Positions 16,475 through 26,200 of a stretch of 64,000 nucleotides of DNA are shown in pieces. Under the pieces are notes generated by a model. The model was not told where the DNA came from. It saw only the letters and a program-made list of their open reading frames with translations, and made no database searches. The position numbers and the translations under genes are program-made. The first letter of the stretch is position 1. The number at the start of each line of letters is the position of its first letter. This stretch comes from Yinghuangia seranimata (lineage in GTDB: Bacteria > Actinomycetota > Actinomycetes > Streptomycetales > Streptomycetaceae), in NCBI RefSeq assembly GCF_029953285.1, contig NZ_JASAOI010000004.1, positions 147,537-211,536 on the forward strand, given 5' to 3'.

Positions 16475-17338
16475 TCAGGCGGCGGCGTTCAGATCGGCGA
16501 GTTCCTCGGAAGTGAGTTCGAGGTCGGCGGCGGCTGCCGAGTTCGTGATGCTCTCGGGGCGGGAGGCGCCCGGGATCGGGATGACGGTGTCTGAGAGCGA
16601 CAACTCCCAAGCCAGGCAGACTTGTTGGGGGCTGACGCCGCGGGATTCGGCGATGCGGGCGAAGGCGGTGTGGTGGTCGCCTAGGGTGCCGGCGCGGGAC
16701 ATGCCGCCTAGGGGGCTGTAGGGGAGGAAGGCCAGGCCGAGTTCGGCGCACAGGTGGAGTTGGGGCTCGCTGCCGCGGACGGCGGGGGAGAAGTTGTTCT
16801 GCACGGAGACGAGGCGGTGGCCCAGGATGGCGTGGGCTTCGCGGAGTTGGTCGGAGTTGACGTTGGAGATGCCCGCCGCGCGGATCTTGCCCTCGTCGTA
16901 CAGGTCGCGGAGTACGCCCACGGAGTCGGCGTAGGGGATGTTCGGGTCGGGGACGTGGAGTTGGTACAGCCCGATGGCGTCCACGCCGAGGCGCTTGAGT
17001 GAACCCTCGGCGGCCGCGCGTAGCGTCGCCGGGTCGGCCTGGAAGAGCCAGGTGCCGTCCGCGTCGCGGGCCGCGCCGCCCTTGGTGGCGACGAGGACGT
17101 GCGAGGTGTCGCCGCCGTACGCCGCCAGGGCGCGGGCGATCAGAGCCTCGTTGTGTCCGGCCTCGGAGGCGTTCAGGCAGTAGGAGACGGCCGTGTCGAT
17201 CAGCGACACGCCGGCGTCGAGTGCGGCGTGGATGGTCGCGAACGCCCGTGCCTCGTCCGGCCGTCCCTCGATCGACAGCGGCATCGCGCCGAGCCCGATC
17301 GCGCTTACGGTGACGTCGCCGATCTTGCGTGTCCGCAT
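16475..17338 (-). CDS. Aldo/keto reductase
   Basis: A 287-residue TIM-barrel oxidoreductase with the full catalytic tetrad Asp48, Tyr53, Lys86 and His128, and a C-terminal NADPH pocket segment (PIPGASRPESI). Length and motifs match the Tas / YdhF-like general aldehyde and ketone reductases. No operon partner: 89 bp separate it from the upstream membrane protein gene. Physiological substrate unknown. Confidence 0.9.
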   Translation of the reverse strand: MRTRKIGDVTVSAIGLGAMPLSIEGRPDEARAFATIHAALDAGVSLIDTAVSYCLNASEAGHNEALIARALAAYGGDTSHVLVATKGGAARDADGTWLFQADPATLRAAAEGSLKRLGVDAIGLYQLHVPDPNIPYADSVGVLRDLYDEGKIRAAGISNVNSDQLREAHAILGHRLVSVQNNFSPAVRGSEPQLHLCAELGLAFLPYSPLGGMSRAGTLGDHHTAFARIAESRGVSPQQVCLAWELSLSDTVIPIPGASRPESITNSAAAADLELTSEELADLNAAA

Positions 17339-17427
17339 TGTTCCCCGTTTCGTCGCTGTGAGCGTGCGGCTTGATCGTAGTCGGGAGGAGTGCTGGGGAG
17401 ACGATCACAAGTGCCGGGACCGCACGG

Positions 17428-18138
17428 TCAGTTGCGTTTGCGGGGGCGGCGTAGTGGCTTCGGTGGGCGGCGGCCGGGGTTGCGGGATTTCTTGGACGGA
17501 CGGTTCGCGGGGATCGGCAACGGCTGGGCGGCGTAGCGGGCGGAGACGACGGCTGCGGCGGATAGCACGCTCGTTGCGGACAGCACCAACAGCGGCCCTG
17601 ACCACGGGTCGAGGCCGCCTTTCGTGGTCAACGCGGGGCGGAAGACGCCGGACGGGTCGTACACCATACGGACGCTGGTGAAGTCCCGTCCGGGGCAGTG
17701 CCCGTGGGCGCGCGTGTCGCGCACCTCGCCGTCGGGCTGGGTGACCGTGCACTGGTAGACGTGGCCGCTGCGCGCCGATTCCGAGCGCTCCTCGTAGACC
17801 ATGCCGACGCCTTCGCGGCCGAACGTGTAGAGGTACCAGTCGGAGGCGCGGGTGGCCGAGGCGACGAAGAGCGCTGCGGACAGCAGCACGAGGCCTTTGA
17901 CGAGACGCTCGCGCGGGTCGCCGCGGTAGAGGAAGTACGTGTAGCCGAACCGGTAGGCGAGTGCGAGCGTCAGCGCGTACACGACGAGGCCGAGGCCGAG
18001 GTCTGCGAGCCACGCGAACCACGTCCAGGCGGCGAACAGCACGAGCATGGCGCAGCCGAACAGCACCCAGCGGGTGATGAACGCGCCGCGCGGCAGCGTC
18101 CGCACGCGGTCCGCGCGCAGCTCGCTCTTCCGGCTCAT
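17428..18138 (-). CDS. Multi-spanning membrane protein of unknown function
   Basis: A 236-residue protein with hydrophobic segments at about 24-46, 50-68, 80-97 and 178-200. An extracytoplasmic-looking region of about 80 residues (100-175) with paired cysteines (HVYQCTV and HGHCPG) lies between the third and fourth. The tail is strongly basic (RRPPKPLRRPRKRN). The cysteine-bearing strand pattern is reminiscent of DUF3592-like modules, but I do not recognise the family firmly. It is the last host gene before the left repeat of the defence island. Confidence 0.65.
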   Translation of the reverse strand: MSRKSELRADRVRTLPRGAFITRWVLFGCAMLVLFAAWTWFAWLADLGLGLVVYALTLALAYRFGYTYFLYRGDPRERLVKGLVLLSAALFVASATRASDWYLYTFGREGVGMVYEERSESARSGHVYQCTVTQPDGEVRDTRAHGHCPGRDFTSVRMVYDPSGVFRPALTTKGGLDPWSGPLLVLSATSVLSAAAVVSARYAAQPLPIPANRPSKKSRNPGRRPPKPLRRPRKRN

Positions 18139-18217
18139 GCTCCGCCCGCCTCTCCCGGCCGATGGCGATGATAGGCGCGCGCTCGGCCGGGAAAGGGGAC
18201 GGATTCGTTCAAAAGTA

Positions 18218-18246
18218 GGTCAGGCGGAGCCGTCGACCTGGTCCAT
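18218..18246. repeat. Left 29-bp direct repeat (candidate attL)
   Basis: This 29-bp sequence is identical, in the same orientation, to 46131-46159. It begins GGTCAGGCGG and ends CTGGTCCAT. It encodes (minus strand) the last residues MDQVDGSA plus stop of the nuclease gene. The right copy encodes the same residues of a SnoaL-like gene in the same frame. Confidence 0.9.
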
Positions 18247-19266
18247 GGAGGTCGTGCCGTCGCCAAGCGCCGCTGGCTCGGGGGCTGCGCCGTCGGACGC
18301 GCCGTCCAGCGGATCGCTCTGACGCTCCGACCAGGGAGCACCGCCGGAAAGGATCTCGAAGCTCGCTCGGAGTAGCCGTTGGACCGCGGGTTTGCCGAGA
18401 TCGGGTTCACGCAGCCGCAGTGAAACCGGGTTGGCTCCGGCGTTGTAGCTCGGGGTCCAACTCGGCGCGAGGCCCACCCGGGTGAGTTCGTTCCGGAAGT
18501 AGTCGTAGGCGGGTGACTCTTCGTCCTTGGAACCGTCCGGGTCCGGCAGATGCAGAGTCGCTCCGTCCGCATTGGGCCATATCGGTGCCCACACGCGGCG
18601 GCCCCGGCGCACCCCGATATAGGACTTGACCGCGTAACTCACCTGTACGTCACCAAGGTTGGCCTTCACCCACGACAGAAAAGCCTCGTGGAACTGCCAC
18701 GCCGAAGGGTGTTGTACGCGCCAGTCCTCCGGCGTCCGGTCTGCGGCGGTCAGTGCGCCTGCGGGAGCGTCCCCGAGATCAAGGCTCTCATTCTTGACGA
18801 CCACCTCCGGGACGAGGACGACCTCATGCTGCGCCCGCCACGCACGCAGCTCAATGACGATGAGTGGTGTGTACTCGGCCAGCGCCTCCAGCGCTATGCG
18901 GAAGCGTCCCGAGGCGCTCTCCGCGACCAACACGGCGATATGCGTCTTGCCGGGCTGCCGCTTTCGATTGCGGGCCCAGTAGTCGTAGACGCGGAAGCCG
19001 TGCGACGCGTCAACCTCGCCGAGTTGGACTTCAATGCTGAAGTAGATATCGCCGCTCGTTGCCAGGATGTCCAGGCTTCCGCCGCCTGACTGGGTCTGCT
19101 CCTGTTCGACCAGCTTGACGTCGCCCAGCCCCAGTCGTCGCGGGTCGGCGGCAAGCCAGTCCTGGAGCCAGTGCTCGTTGAGGTCGAGGTCGCGCAGCCG
19201 CACGGGCGTGCCCGAGTGCACACGTCGGCCGGCTGTGGTCCCGGGTTGGCCGGCACCGTTGTTCAT
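18220..19266 (-). CDS. PD-(D/E)XK-fold nuclease-like protein with DUF5655-like C-terminal domain
   Basis: A 348-residue protein. The N-terminal part looks like a restriction-endonuclease fold: helix LNEHWLQDWL with Glu31, then GGSLDILA with Asp66, strand FSIEVQ with Glu79 and Gln81, and a following helix with YDYW. The E-x-Q form replaces the usual E-x-K, as in some DUF4268/NucS-like nucleases. The C-terminal region (about 185-330) resembles the DUF5655 module found behind such nucleases. Start ATG 19266 overlaps the helicase stop (ATGA), so it is the third gene of the kinase-helicase-nuclease operon. The last residues MDQVDGSA and the stop come from the left direct repeat, so the original end may have been replaced. 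Nuclease activity is inference. Confidence 0.7.
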   Translation of the reverse strand: MNNGAGQPGTTAGRRVHSGTPVRLRDLDLNEHWLQDWLAADPRRLGLGDVKLVEQEQTQSGGGSLDILATSGDIYFSIEVQLGEVDASHGFRVYDYWARNRKRQPGKTHIAVLVAESASGRFRIALEALAEYTPLIVIELRAWRAQHEVVLVPEVVVKNESLDLGDAPAGALTAADRTPEDWRVQHPSAWQFHEAFLSWVKANLGDVQVSYAVKSYIGVRRGRRVWAPIWPNADGATLHLPDPDGSKDEESPAYDYFRNELTRVGLAPSWTPSYNAGANPVSLRLREPDLGKPAVQRLLRASFEILSGGAPWSERQSDPLDGASDGAAPEPAALGDGTTSMDQVDGSA

Positions 19267-21404
19267 ACAGCACCCGCTTCGGTGAGGAATCGACTGGGCT
19301 TCCCTGACCATGAGACGTAGAGCCCGTCCCGCGCCCGAGTGCATGCTACGAACAGTAGGCAGCGCTCCGCGGCGAGATCGGCCTCGTGCTGGAGTTGGTC
19401 GACCTCGACAGGGGTGACGGCACGCGGGAACGGAAGGGCACCGTCGTGCGCGCCGATGACCGCCACACACCGGAACTCCAAGCCCTTGAACGAGTGCATG
19501 GTCCCGACCTGGACGGCATCGGTGGCACCCGACCCGTCGGCGTTGAGCCGTACAGCGGGGATTCCGACCGACTTCAACTGGGCGACCGCCATGTCACCGG
19601 TGTTGTTGAACCTGCTGGTGACACCGATCTCGCCGGGCAGCACGCCAGCCTCCATCCACGCCCGAACTCTGGTGACCAAGGCCGCCAGCTCGACCGTGTC
19701 CGACACAGCATGGTGGAGCTCGGGGCCGTCCCCATGGAGGGCGGACCGGTACCCAAGCAGGGTCTCGCTGCGGTTTTCGTCCTCGAGCTGTGCGATCGGA
19801 CGACCCACCAGCAGGGAGGTGGACCACCGCAGGATTTCGTGCGTACTGCGGTAGTTCTTCCTCATCTTCGCCGACCGCCCGGCCACCGAGATGCCCAACG
19901 CCTTGAGTGAGACGCGTGAGTCGTAGATGCGCTGGTGGGGATCCCCTGCGATGAACAGGTCGTCGGGACGTACCGCGGCCGCCGCTCGTAGGAGCCGCCA
20001 CTGCGCGGGGTGCAGATCCTGCGCTTCGTCGACCACGATGTGCCGGTACATCGGCCCCCGGGACGCCAGGATGCGGGCGGCCTCGTCGCAGGTCTGCAAG
20101 TACGTCCGTTGCCCGCCCTCGCGCAGACGGCGGTGGAACTCGTGGACAGCAGCCCACACTTGGGGCCTGAGTGACTGGGGGATCTTGGTCCCGCGGCCTG
20201 CGCGGTCGGCTGCGGCATACGCCTCGAGGCTGGTGAGGTCCTGAGCCAGGATCACATGCTTGTACTCCTGCGCCAGGAACTGCGGCGTTCCGGGAAACCC
20301 AGTGGTCTTTGCGGCCTCGGCCCAGTGGGTGTCTTCATCCCTGCCGCTGACGGGTCGCCGACCCTCGCCGCGGGCGGCCGTCACCACCCGTCCCGCGAAG
20401 GCGTCGACGGTCGTGATGTCGACGCGGCCGCGCAGCATCTCATCGGGCACCAGCGCGGCAAGCCCGCTCTTGAGTGCATGGACGAGGGCCTTCGTGTACG
20501 TGGTCAGCAAAATGCGTTCGCCGTCGCGCAAGTGCCCCATCAAGTGCTTCACCCGGTGCAAGGCCACCACGGTCTTCCCCGTGCCCGGCCCGCCGCGGAC
20601 CTGCGCCGGGCCCGAGTAGCTGGGGCGATAGGCGATCTTGTGCTGCGACGGGTGCAGGAAGATTCGCCAAGCGTCGAACGGCTTGCCGAGGATGTCCCGG
20701 AGTTCGTCCGGCGCAGAGACCAGTGCGATGCGCGTGTGGGAGTTGCGGACCGCGGTGTCGAAGTCGTGGTCGTGCGCGAGTTCCGCGGCGGACTGCTGAC
20801 TCTGGACCACGACGTCCTGCCACACCTCCTCGACTGAGAACCCGGCGGCCAGGTATTCGAGGACCTCGCGCTGGTCCTGCGGAAAGTGCGGCGCGAAGAC
20901 CTCCAGTTGCTCCTGGGTGGTCAGGACCCGGGCGGCTCGAAGAGTGTCCGCGTCGATGCCGAGTGCGGCCATCTCCGTGTCCGAGATCTTGGCAAACAGC
21001 CGCCGCTCGGCCGCAGGCGCGATCTGCTCGTAGGCGGGCGCCAGAACCTCCAGCTCTGCCGCGTTCCGGATCTCCACAGCCCGCGTGACCGTGTTGATGC
21101 TGACTCGCTGTTTGACAGCCCAGTCGATCGCCTTGTCGTGCGGAAGCACACGAAGCAGTGTGAAGGTGTCTCCGCGTTCAGGAGCCACCACGACACCCCG
21201 CCACATCTGGTCGATGCGGATGGTTCGAATGTGGGGGTCTCGTGCCCGGGTCAGTGTTTCGAGCTTCAGGCCGGGATGCTTGAACAAATCGTCAAGAGTC
21301 AGCGCGCCGAACTTCTCCCACGCCTCGAGTACCTCCTTCACCACCGGCTTCGGGAGCTTGCCCATCTCCTTGAGGAATTCGATGTGGAACGCGAGTTGTG
21401 GCAT
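19263..21404 (-). CDS. UvrD-like superfamily 1 helicase with N-terminal RelE/ParE-like domain
   Basis: A 713-residue protein. Residues 1 to about 105 resemble a RelE/ParE-fold domain (FLKEMGKLPKPVVKEV helix, DPHIRTIRIDQMWRGVVVAP strands, VLPHDKAIDWA). The helicase core follows: Walker A GGPGTGKT (271-278), Walker B VVDEAQDLHP, motif III GDPHQRIYD, motif IV NYRSTHEI, motif V GTMHSFKGLEF and motif VI CTRARDGLYV. It should be an ATP-driven 3'-5' DNA translocase. The start ATG lies 4 bp after the kinase stop, and the end overlaps the nuclease start, so all three are coupled. The RelE-like part may be a nucleic-acid-binding module instead of a toxin. Confidence 0.88.
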   Translation of the reverse strand: MPQLAFHIEFLKEMGKLPKPVVKEVLEAWEKFGALTLDDLFKHPGLKLETLTRARDPHIRTIRIDQMWRGVVVAPERGDTFTLLRVLPHDKAIDWAVKQRVSINTVTRAVEIRNAAELEVLAPAYEQIAPAAERRLFAKISDTEMAALGIDADTLRAARVLTTQEQLEVFAPHFPQDQREVLEYLAAGFSVEEVWQDVVVQSQQSAAELAHDHDFDTAVRNSHTRIALVSAPDELRDILGKPFDAWRIFLHPSQHKIAYRPSYSGPAQVRGGPGTGKTVVALHRVKHLMGHLRDGERILLTTYTKALVHALKSGLAALVPDEMLRGRVDITTVDAFAGRVVTAARGEGRRPVSGRDEDTHWAEAAKTTGFPGTPQFLAQEYKHVILAQDLTSLEAYAAADRAGRGTKIPQSLRPQVWAAVHEFHRRLREGGQRTYLQTCDEAARILASRGPMYRHIVVDEAQDLHPAQWRLLRAAAAVRPDDLFIAGDPHQRIYDSRVSLKALGISVAGRSAKMRKNYRSTHEILRWSTSLLVGRPIAQLEDENRSETLLGYRSALHGDGPELHHAVSDTVELAALVTRVRAWMEAGVLPGEIGVTSRFNNTGDMAVAQLKSVGIPAVRLNADGSGATDAVQVGTMHSFKGLEFRCVAVIGAHDGALPFPRAVTPVEVDQLQHEADLAAERCLLFVACTRARDGLYVSWSGKPSRFLTEAGAV

Positions 21405-21408
21405 GCGG

Positions 21409-23013
21409 TCACTCTTCCGGCGAACGGCGGTGCTCTTCGTCGTGGGCGAGGCGGATCCGGGCGAGGGCGTCGGCGATCTCCAGGCTGTCCTCGTCATCGG
21501 AGCCATGGACGACACACAGGTCGGAGTACAGCGGCTCCAGTACATGCCGAGCCTCGGCGAAACGGCCCTCGGACAGCAGCAGGAACCCGATGGCACGCCG
21601 CAGTTCGATGGCCTCTTCGCTCACGTCACTGTCCACGGAGCGCACCTGGCGCAGCACCGCCTCGAACTGCTCCAGCGCGGCGGTCACCTGCCCCAGCTCG
21701 GCCCGGCAGTGCGCTGCCTGGACGCGGCACGAGCGGGCATACTCGCTTGCCGGGCCCTCGGTCCGCGAGAACGCCTGTGCCAGCGCATCGAACTCGGGTA
21801 GGGCACTGCGGAAGTCGCCGCCGAGGAACAGGACGGCGGCGCGCTGCTGACGCAGGTCGAGCACCTTGCGGTTGTCCGGACCGAGAGCCGCCGCGGCCGG
21901 CGGGATGACCTCGTAGAGCACCTCGGCCGCCTGGGCGAACCGCTCGTCGTCGAGGAGCGCGTCGGCGTGCGCCATCGCAGCCTTGATGTCCTCTTGGAGC
22001 TGCGCGGGGACCGGCACAGGCAGCGGGTGCGCGTTCGGGTTCACCGTGGTGGGCGCAGGAGCCGCGGTGGCGGTCGGGCGCGGCCGCGGTGCGTACGGCT
22101 GTCGGTACACCCGGGTCGGGTCAGGAACCCCCGGCTGCCCGGCCTCATGAGGCTCTGGTGTCGACCCGGCCGGCGGCACGAACGGAAACAGCCGCTCGTG
22201 CACCTCCTGCGTGTCGACGGGACGCCGCTCCGGCCGCTTGCGCAAAAGGTGGAGGACCAGCTCCTCCAGCTCTTCGGGGACGTCGGGGCGCAGCTCGCGG
22301 AGTGGAGTCGGTGCCGCTTGCACATGTTGCAACATGCGCGCGAAATCGCTGCTGCCATCGAACAGCGTTTTTCCAGAGAGGAGTTCGTGGAGCACGCACC
22401 CCAGCGCGTACAGGTCGCTTTGCGGAGTGATGCGCGCCGCCTGGACCTGCTCCGGCGACATGTAGTGGCTGGTGCCGACGGGGCTGCCGGTCGCGGTGAG
22501 CTTGGTGACGTCGGTCCGCATGATGGCGGCGATACCGAAGTCCAGCACCTTCACCGTGCCGTCGCGCGCCACCATGATGTTGCTCGGCTTCAGGTCACGG
22601 TGGATGACCGGGACCGCGTGGGCGTGCGACAGGACGGTGCACACCTGTGCGCCCACAGCGGCGGCCCACGAGATCGGGAGCGGGGCAGCGGGGTCGATGT
22701 AGTCGTGGAGTGGGACGCCGTCCACCAGCTCCATGACCAGGTAGAGGTTCTCGTGGGACGCGTCGAGCACCGCGTCGAAGACCTGGGGGACGCCAGGGTG
22801 TTGGATGCGGGCCGTGATGCGTGCCTCGCGGCGGAACCGCTTGGCGAACTCCTCCGCAAGCTCGGGGGACGAGCCGACCACGGCCTGGCGGATGAGCTTG
22901 ACGGCGACCGGGCGGTCAAGCACGCGGTCGAAGCCGCGGTAGACGTCGCCCATGCCGCCGTGGCTCAGCGGTTGGACGAGCTCGTAGCGGTTCGAGATCA
23001 CTTGCGGCGGCAC
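21409..23013 (-). CDS. Soluble Ser/Thr protein kinase with C-terminal TPR-like repeats
   Basis: A 534-residue protein. Kinase domain about 8-265: glycine loop LSHGGMGDVY, Lys39 in VAVK, catalytic HRD at 138-140 (HRDLKPSN) and DFG at 158-160, all intact. A Pro-rich linker (about 290-345) follows, then helical repeats of TPR type to the end (AEVLYEVIPPAAAALGP; ALEQFEAVLRQV). There is no transmembrane helix and no PASTA domain, unlike PknB. The GTG start at 23013 has GGGGGA upstream. It is the first gene of the operon with the helicase and nuclease, 190 bp downstream of hsdR. Likely role: sensor or switch of the effector pair; that is inference. Confidence 0.9.
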   Translation of the reverse strand: MPPQVISNRYELVQPLSHGGMGDVYRGFDRVLDRPVAVKLIRQAVVGSSPELAEEFAKRFRREARITARIQHPGVPQVFDAVLDASHENLYLVMELVDGVPLHDYIDPAAPLPISWAAAVGAQVCTVLSHAHAVPVIHRDLKPSNIMVARDGTVKVLDFGIAAIMRTDVTKLTATGSPVGTSHYMSPEQVQAARITPQSDLYALGCVLHELLSGKTLFDGSSDFARMLQHVQAAPTPLRELRPDVPEELEELVLHLLRKRPERRPVDTQEVHERLFPFVPPAGSTPEPHEAGQPGVPDPTRVYRQPYAPRPRPTATAAPAPTTVNPNAHPLPVPVPAQLQEDIKAAMAHADALLDDERFAQAAEVLYEVIPPAAAALGPDNRKVLDLRQQRAAVLFLGGDFRSALPEFDALAQAFSRTEGPASEYARSCRVQAAHCRAELGQVTAALEQFEAVLRQVRSVDSDVSEEAIELRRAIGFLLLSEGRFAEARHVLEPLYSDLCVVHGSDDEDSLEIADALARIRLAHDEEHRRSPEE

Positions 23014-23153
23014 GCAGCGTCCCCCGTTTCGACTACTACACGTGATGCGCACTCGGCACGCCAAGATCACCGAGTGTCCACTGCTGTGTTCCTAGTGTGA
23101 CGCGTGGGGCGATCTTCGTCCAGATGGTTGGACGTCTGGTGAATCGGTTTTGG

Positions 23154-23189
23154 CGCGGCCGGGCACCCGTGTTGGGATGCCCGGCCGCG
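23154..23189 (-). terminator. Hairpin downstream of hsdR
   Basis: A 12-bp perfect stem (23154-23165 with 23178-23189) lies 14 bp beyond the hsdR stop, separating the type I system from the kinase operon. Confidence 0.65.
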
Positions 23190-23202
23190 GCACGCGTGTC
23201 CA

Positions 23203-26200
23203 TCAGTCCTCGACGCCTTCTTGGCGGCGGATCATCCGCCATGCGGCGCGCCGAGCGCTGCGGTTCAGCGAGTTCTTGAAACTGCGGTCGGGGCCGAAGT
23301 ACTGGCGCCCCATATCGGCGATGGTGTCGATGTGGTCGGCCATCTTGTCCTCGAACACGTCGTCGAAGACCACACCGAAGTTGTCCGGGTCGTCGTTGGC
23401 GACGGCCGCGAGACGCACCTTCGGATCGGCCATAGCCTCCTCGAACGGCCGAATGACGTCCTGTTCGGTGAACTCGGTTCCGAACTTCTCGTTGAAGCGT
23501 TCGATCAGCTCCGACAGTGGTGATTTCTCCGGCTCGGCCGCGCCGCCCGTGCCGTCGCCGAAGCCGGGCATCACTGTCGGCCCTTCGGGGGAGAGGCTGA
23601 GGTCGTGCTCGCCGGTCTGCTCGACGCGCATGTGGCTCAGGTCGACTTCCCCTATGTCGACGCCGCCGTCGGCGCGGCGGGGGAGCCGGTTGAGGAGATG
23701 CCGGCCGTACAGGTAGAGGCGTTCCAGGTCGGCGTCACGGTACGGGACGATCTGCGCCAGGAACCCATACTTGCGGACATAGTCGTTGAGGTCGGCTCGG
23801 AAGTCCTCGGCGGTTTTCTGGTCGTCCTCGTCCTCGCTGTCCGCGAGCGCGGTGAAGCGCTCGACGGCCGGGTTGAGCAGCCGGTAAAGCTCGGCGTGCA
23901 GCCGCTCCCACTTGGCCGACGAGCCGGCGGCCTTCTGCTCGGCGGCGAGGTACGCGGCCGCGAACTCCTGCATCTCCCGCTCGGTGAGGATCGGCGCGGA
24001 CATCACCCGGCTCTGCGCGGTGTAGAGCAGGTTCGGGTCGGACGGGAGCGTCATCGCCTCTTCGAAGTACGGGCGGAAAGACTCCCTGATGTCCTCGGCG
24101 TCGTTGACGAAGTCGATGACGGCCAGGTCGCCCTGCGCCTTGCGCGGGGCGGTGCGGTTGAGACGGGAAAGCGTCTGCACCGCAGAGATGCCGGCGAGCT
24201 TCTTGTTCACGTACATGGTGGTCAGCAGCGGCTGGTCGAAGCCCGTCTGGTACTTCTCCGCGACGACGAGAATGCGGAACTCCTGCTGGCCCCGGCCGCC
24301 GGAGCGAGTGGCCTTGTCGTCGGCGCGGGTGTACGCGAACGCCTTCGGCAGGGCGCTTTCGGGGATCCCGCCGTTCTCCTTGGACTCGGTGGTCTCGTCG
24401 CCCTCATAGGTGAGAGACCCCGAGAAGGCGACGAGGACGCCGAGGTCGGGGTACTTCTTGTCGTAGTCGCGGTCGCCGATGTACTGCTTGATCGCCCGCG
24501 CCATCTGCACGGCGCTCTGCCGGGATGCGGTGACGACCATCGCCTTCGCGCGGCCGCCGAGCCGCCCGCGGCTGTGCGCGATGAAGTGCTCGGTGATGAT
24601 CTGCGCGTGCTGCGACACGGTCGACTCGTGGGTGAGCGCGAACCGGGCGAGCAGGCTGTTGGCCTTCTTCGGGTCCACCTCGCGCTCGTCGGGGTTCTCG
24701 TTGACCAGCTTCCAATACGTGCTGTAGGTGACGTAGTTGCGGAGCGGGTCGAGGATGAAGCCCTCTTCGATGGCTTGGCGCATCGAGTAGGTGTGGAACG
24801 GGCGGTACGTGAGCTTGCCGTCGACGGTGTCCGGCGTACCGAAGAGTTCGAGCGTCTTCGACTTCGGGGTAGCCGTGAACGCGAAGTAAGAGAGATTAGC
24901 GGCCCGGCCGCGCTGCTCGGCCTTCTGCTTGAGCTGCACGTCGACCGTGGTCTCCTCGACCCGGGCGGCGCCTTGTTCGTCATCATCGGCGTCGAGACCG
25001 AGGTTGCGGAGCGCCGCGCGGACCGCGGTGGCGGCGTCGCCCGACTGCGAGGAATGGGCCTCGTCGACAATTATCGCGAACTTGCTGCCCTGGATCTCGG
25101 TCGGATTGCGCTGGAGGTAGTCGAGGAGGGCGGGGAAGGTATGCAGCGTGACGGTGACGATCTTCCCGGTCTCACGGGAGAGCGCGTTCGCCAGTTGCTC
25201 AGACTTCGCGCCGTGCTTCTCGTCGATCTTGACGACGAGGCCGACTGTTTGCTCGAAGCTGCCGACGGTTTCCCGGAGCTGGGAGTCCAGGTTGCGGCGG
25301 TCGGTGATGATGATGACTTTGTCGAAGACCGGGACGCCAGGTTCGAGGCCGTTGGCGGCGGCCGTTGGGTCCAGCTCGGATGGGTTGGTCGGCGTGTGCA
25401 GGTCGCTGAGCCGGTGGCCGAGCCAACCGATGGTGTTCGACTTGCCGGACCCGGCTGAGGCCATGATCAGGTAGTTGTGGCCGGCGCCATGGGTGGCGGC
25501 GTGCGCGGTGAGCCTCTTGACGACGTCCCACTGGTGGTAGCGAGGGAAGATCGTCACCGTGTCCGTGCGGCCGCCGGGCTTCTTGGACTTGTGGACGTGG
25601 ACGAAGCGTTGCAGCAAGTCGAGCCAGTTGTCCCGCTGCCAGATCTGTTCCCAGAGGTAGGCCGTTGCGTGCTGGCCGGGGACGGTGGGCGCGGGGTTGC
25701 CTTTGCCGCCAGGGAGCCCGGGGCCTGCGGAGCCCGTGTTCAAGGGCAGGAACTGGGTCTGCGCGCCACGCAGTTGCGTCGCGACAAAGACCAGATCGGG
25801 ATCAACGGCGAAGTTCGCGATGACCCGACGAGCAAAGATGAGTTCCGTGGGGTCACGCTCGGACCGGTACTGCTCCTTGGCGTTCTCGACGCCCTGGCGG
25901 GTGAGCGGGTTCTTGAGCTCGGCCGTCGCGACGGGGATCCCGTTGAGGAAGAGCGTCAGGTCAAGGCGGTTGTGCCAGTCGGCCTGCTTGGTGGCGTATT
26001 CGAGCTCACGGACAACGGTCAGCCGGTTCGCCCGATAGTTGTCCAGCGCGGAGTCATCCGGAACCAGGTTCGGCTTGAAGTAGGCAAGCCTGATGAGGAC
26101 GCCCCGGTCCTTGACCCCCTTCCGGAGGGCGTCAAGGAGTCCGTCGGTGGCGATGGCCTGATCCAGCCGCCTGGCATACCCACGCTGTGCTTCGTTACGG

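Noticed and set aside
18218..18246. att repeat as part of a tRNA gene
   Set aside because: The repeat is protein-coding in frame in both copies, and no tRNA cloverleaf can be formed.
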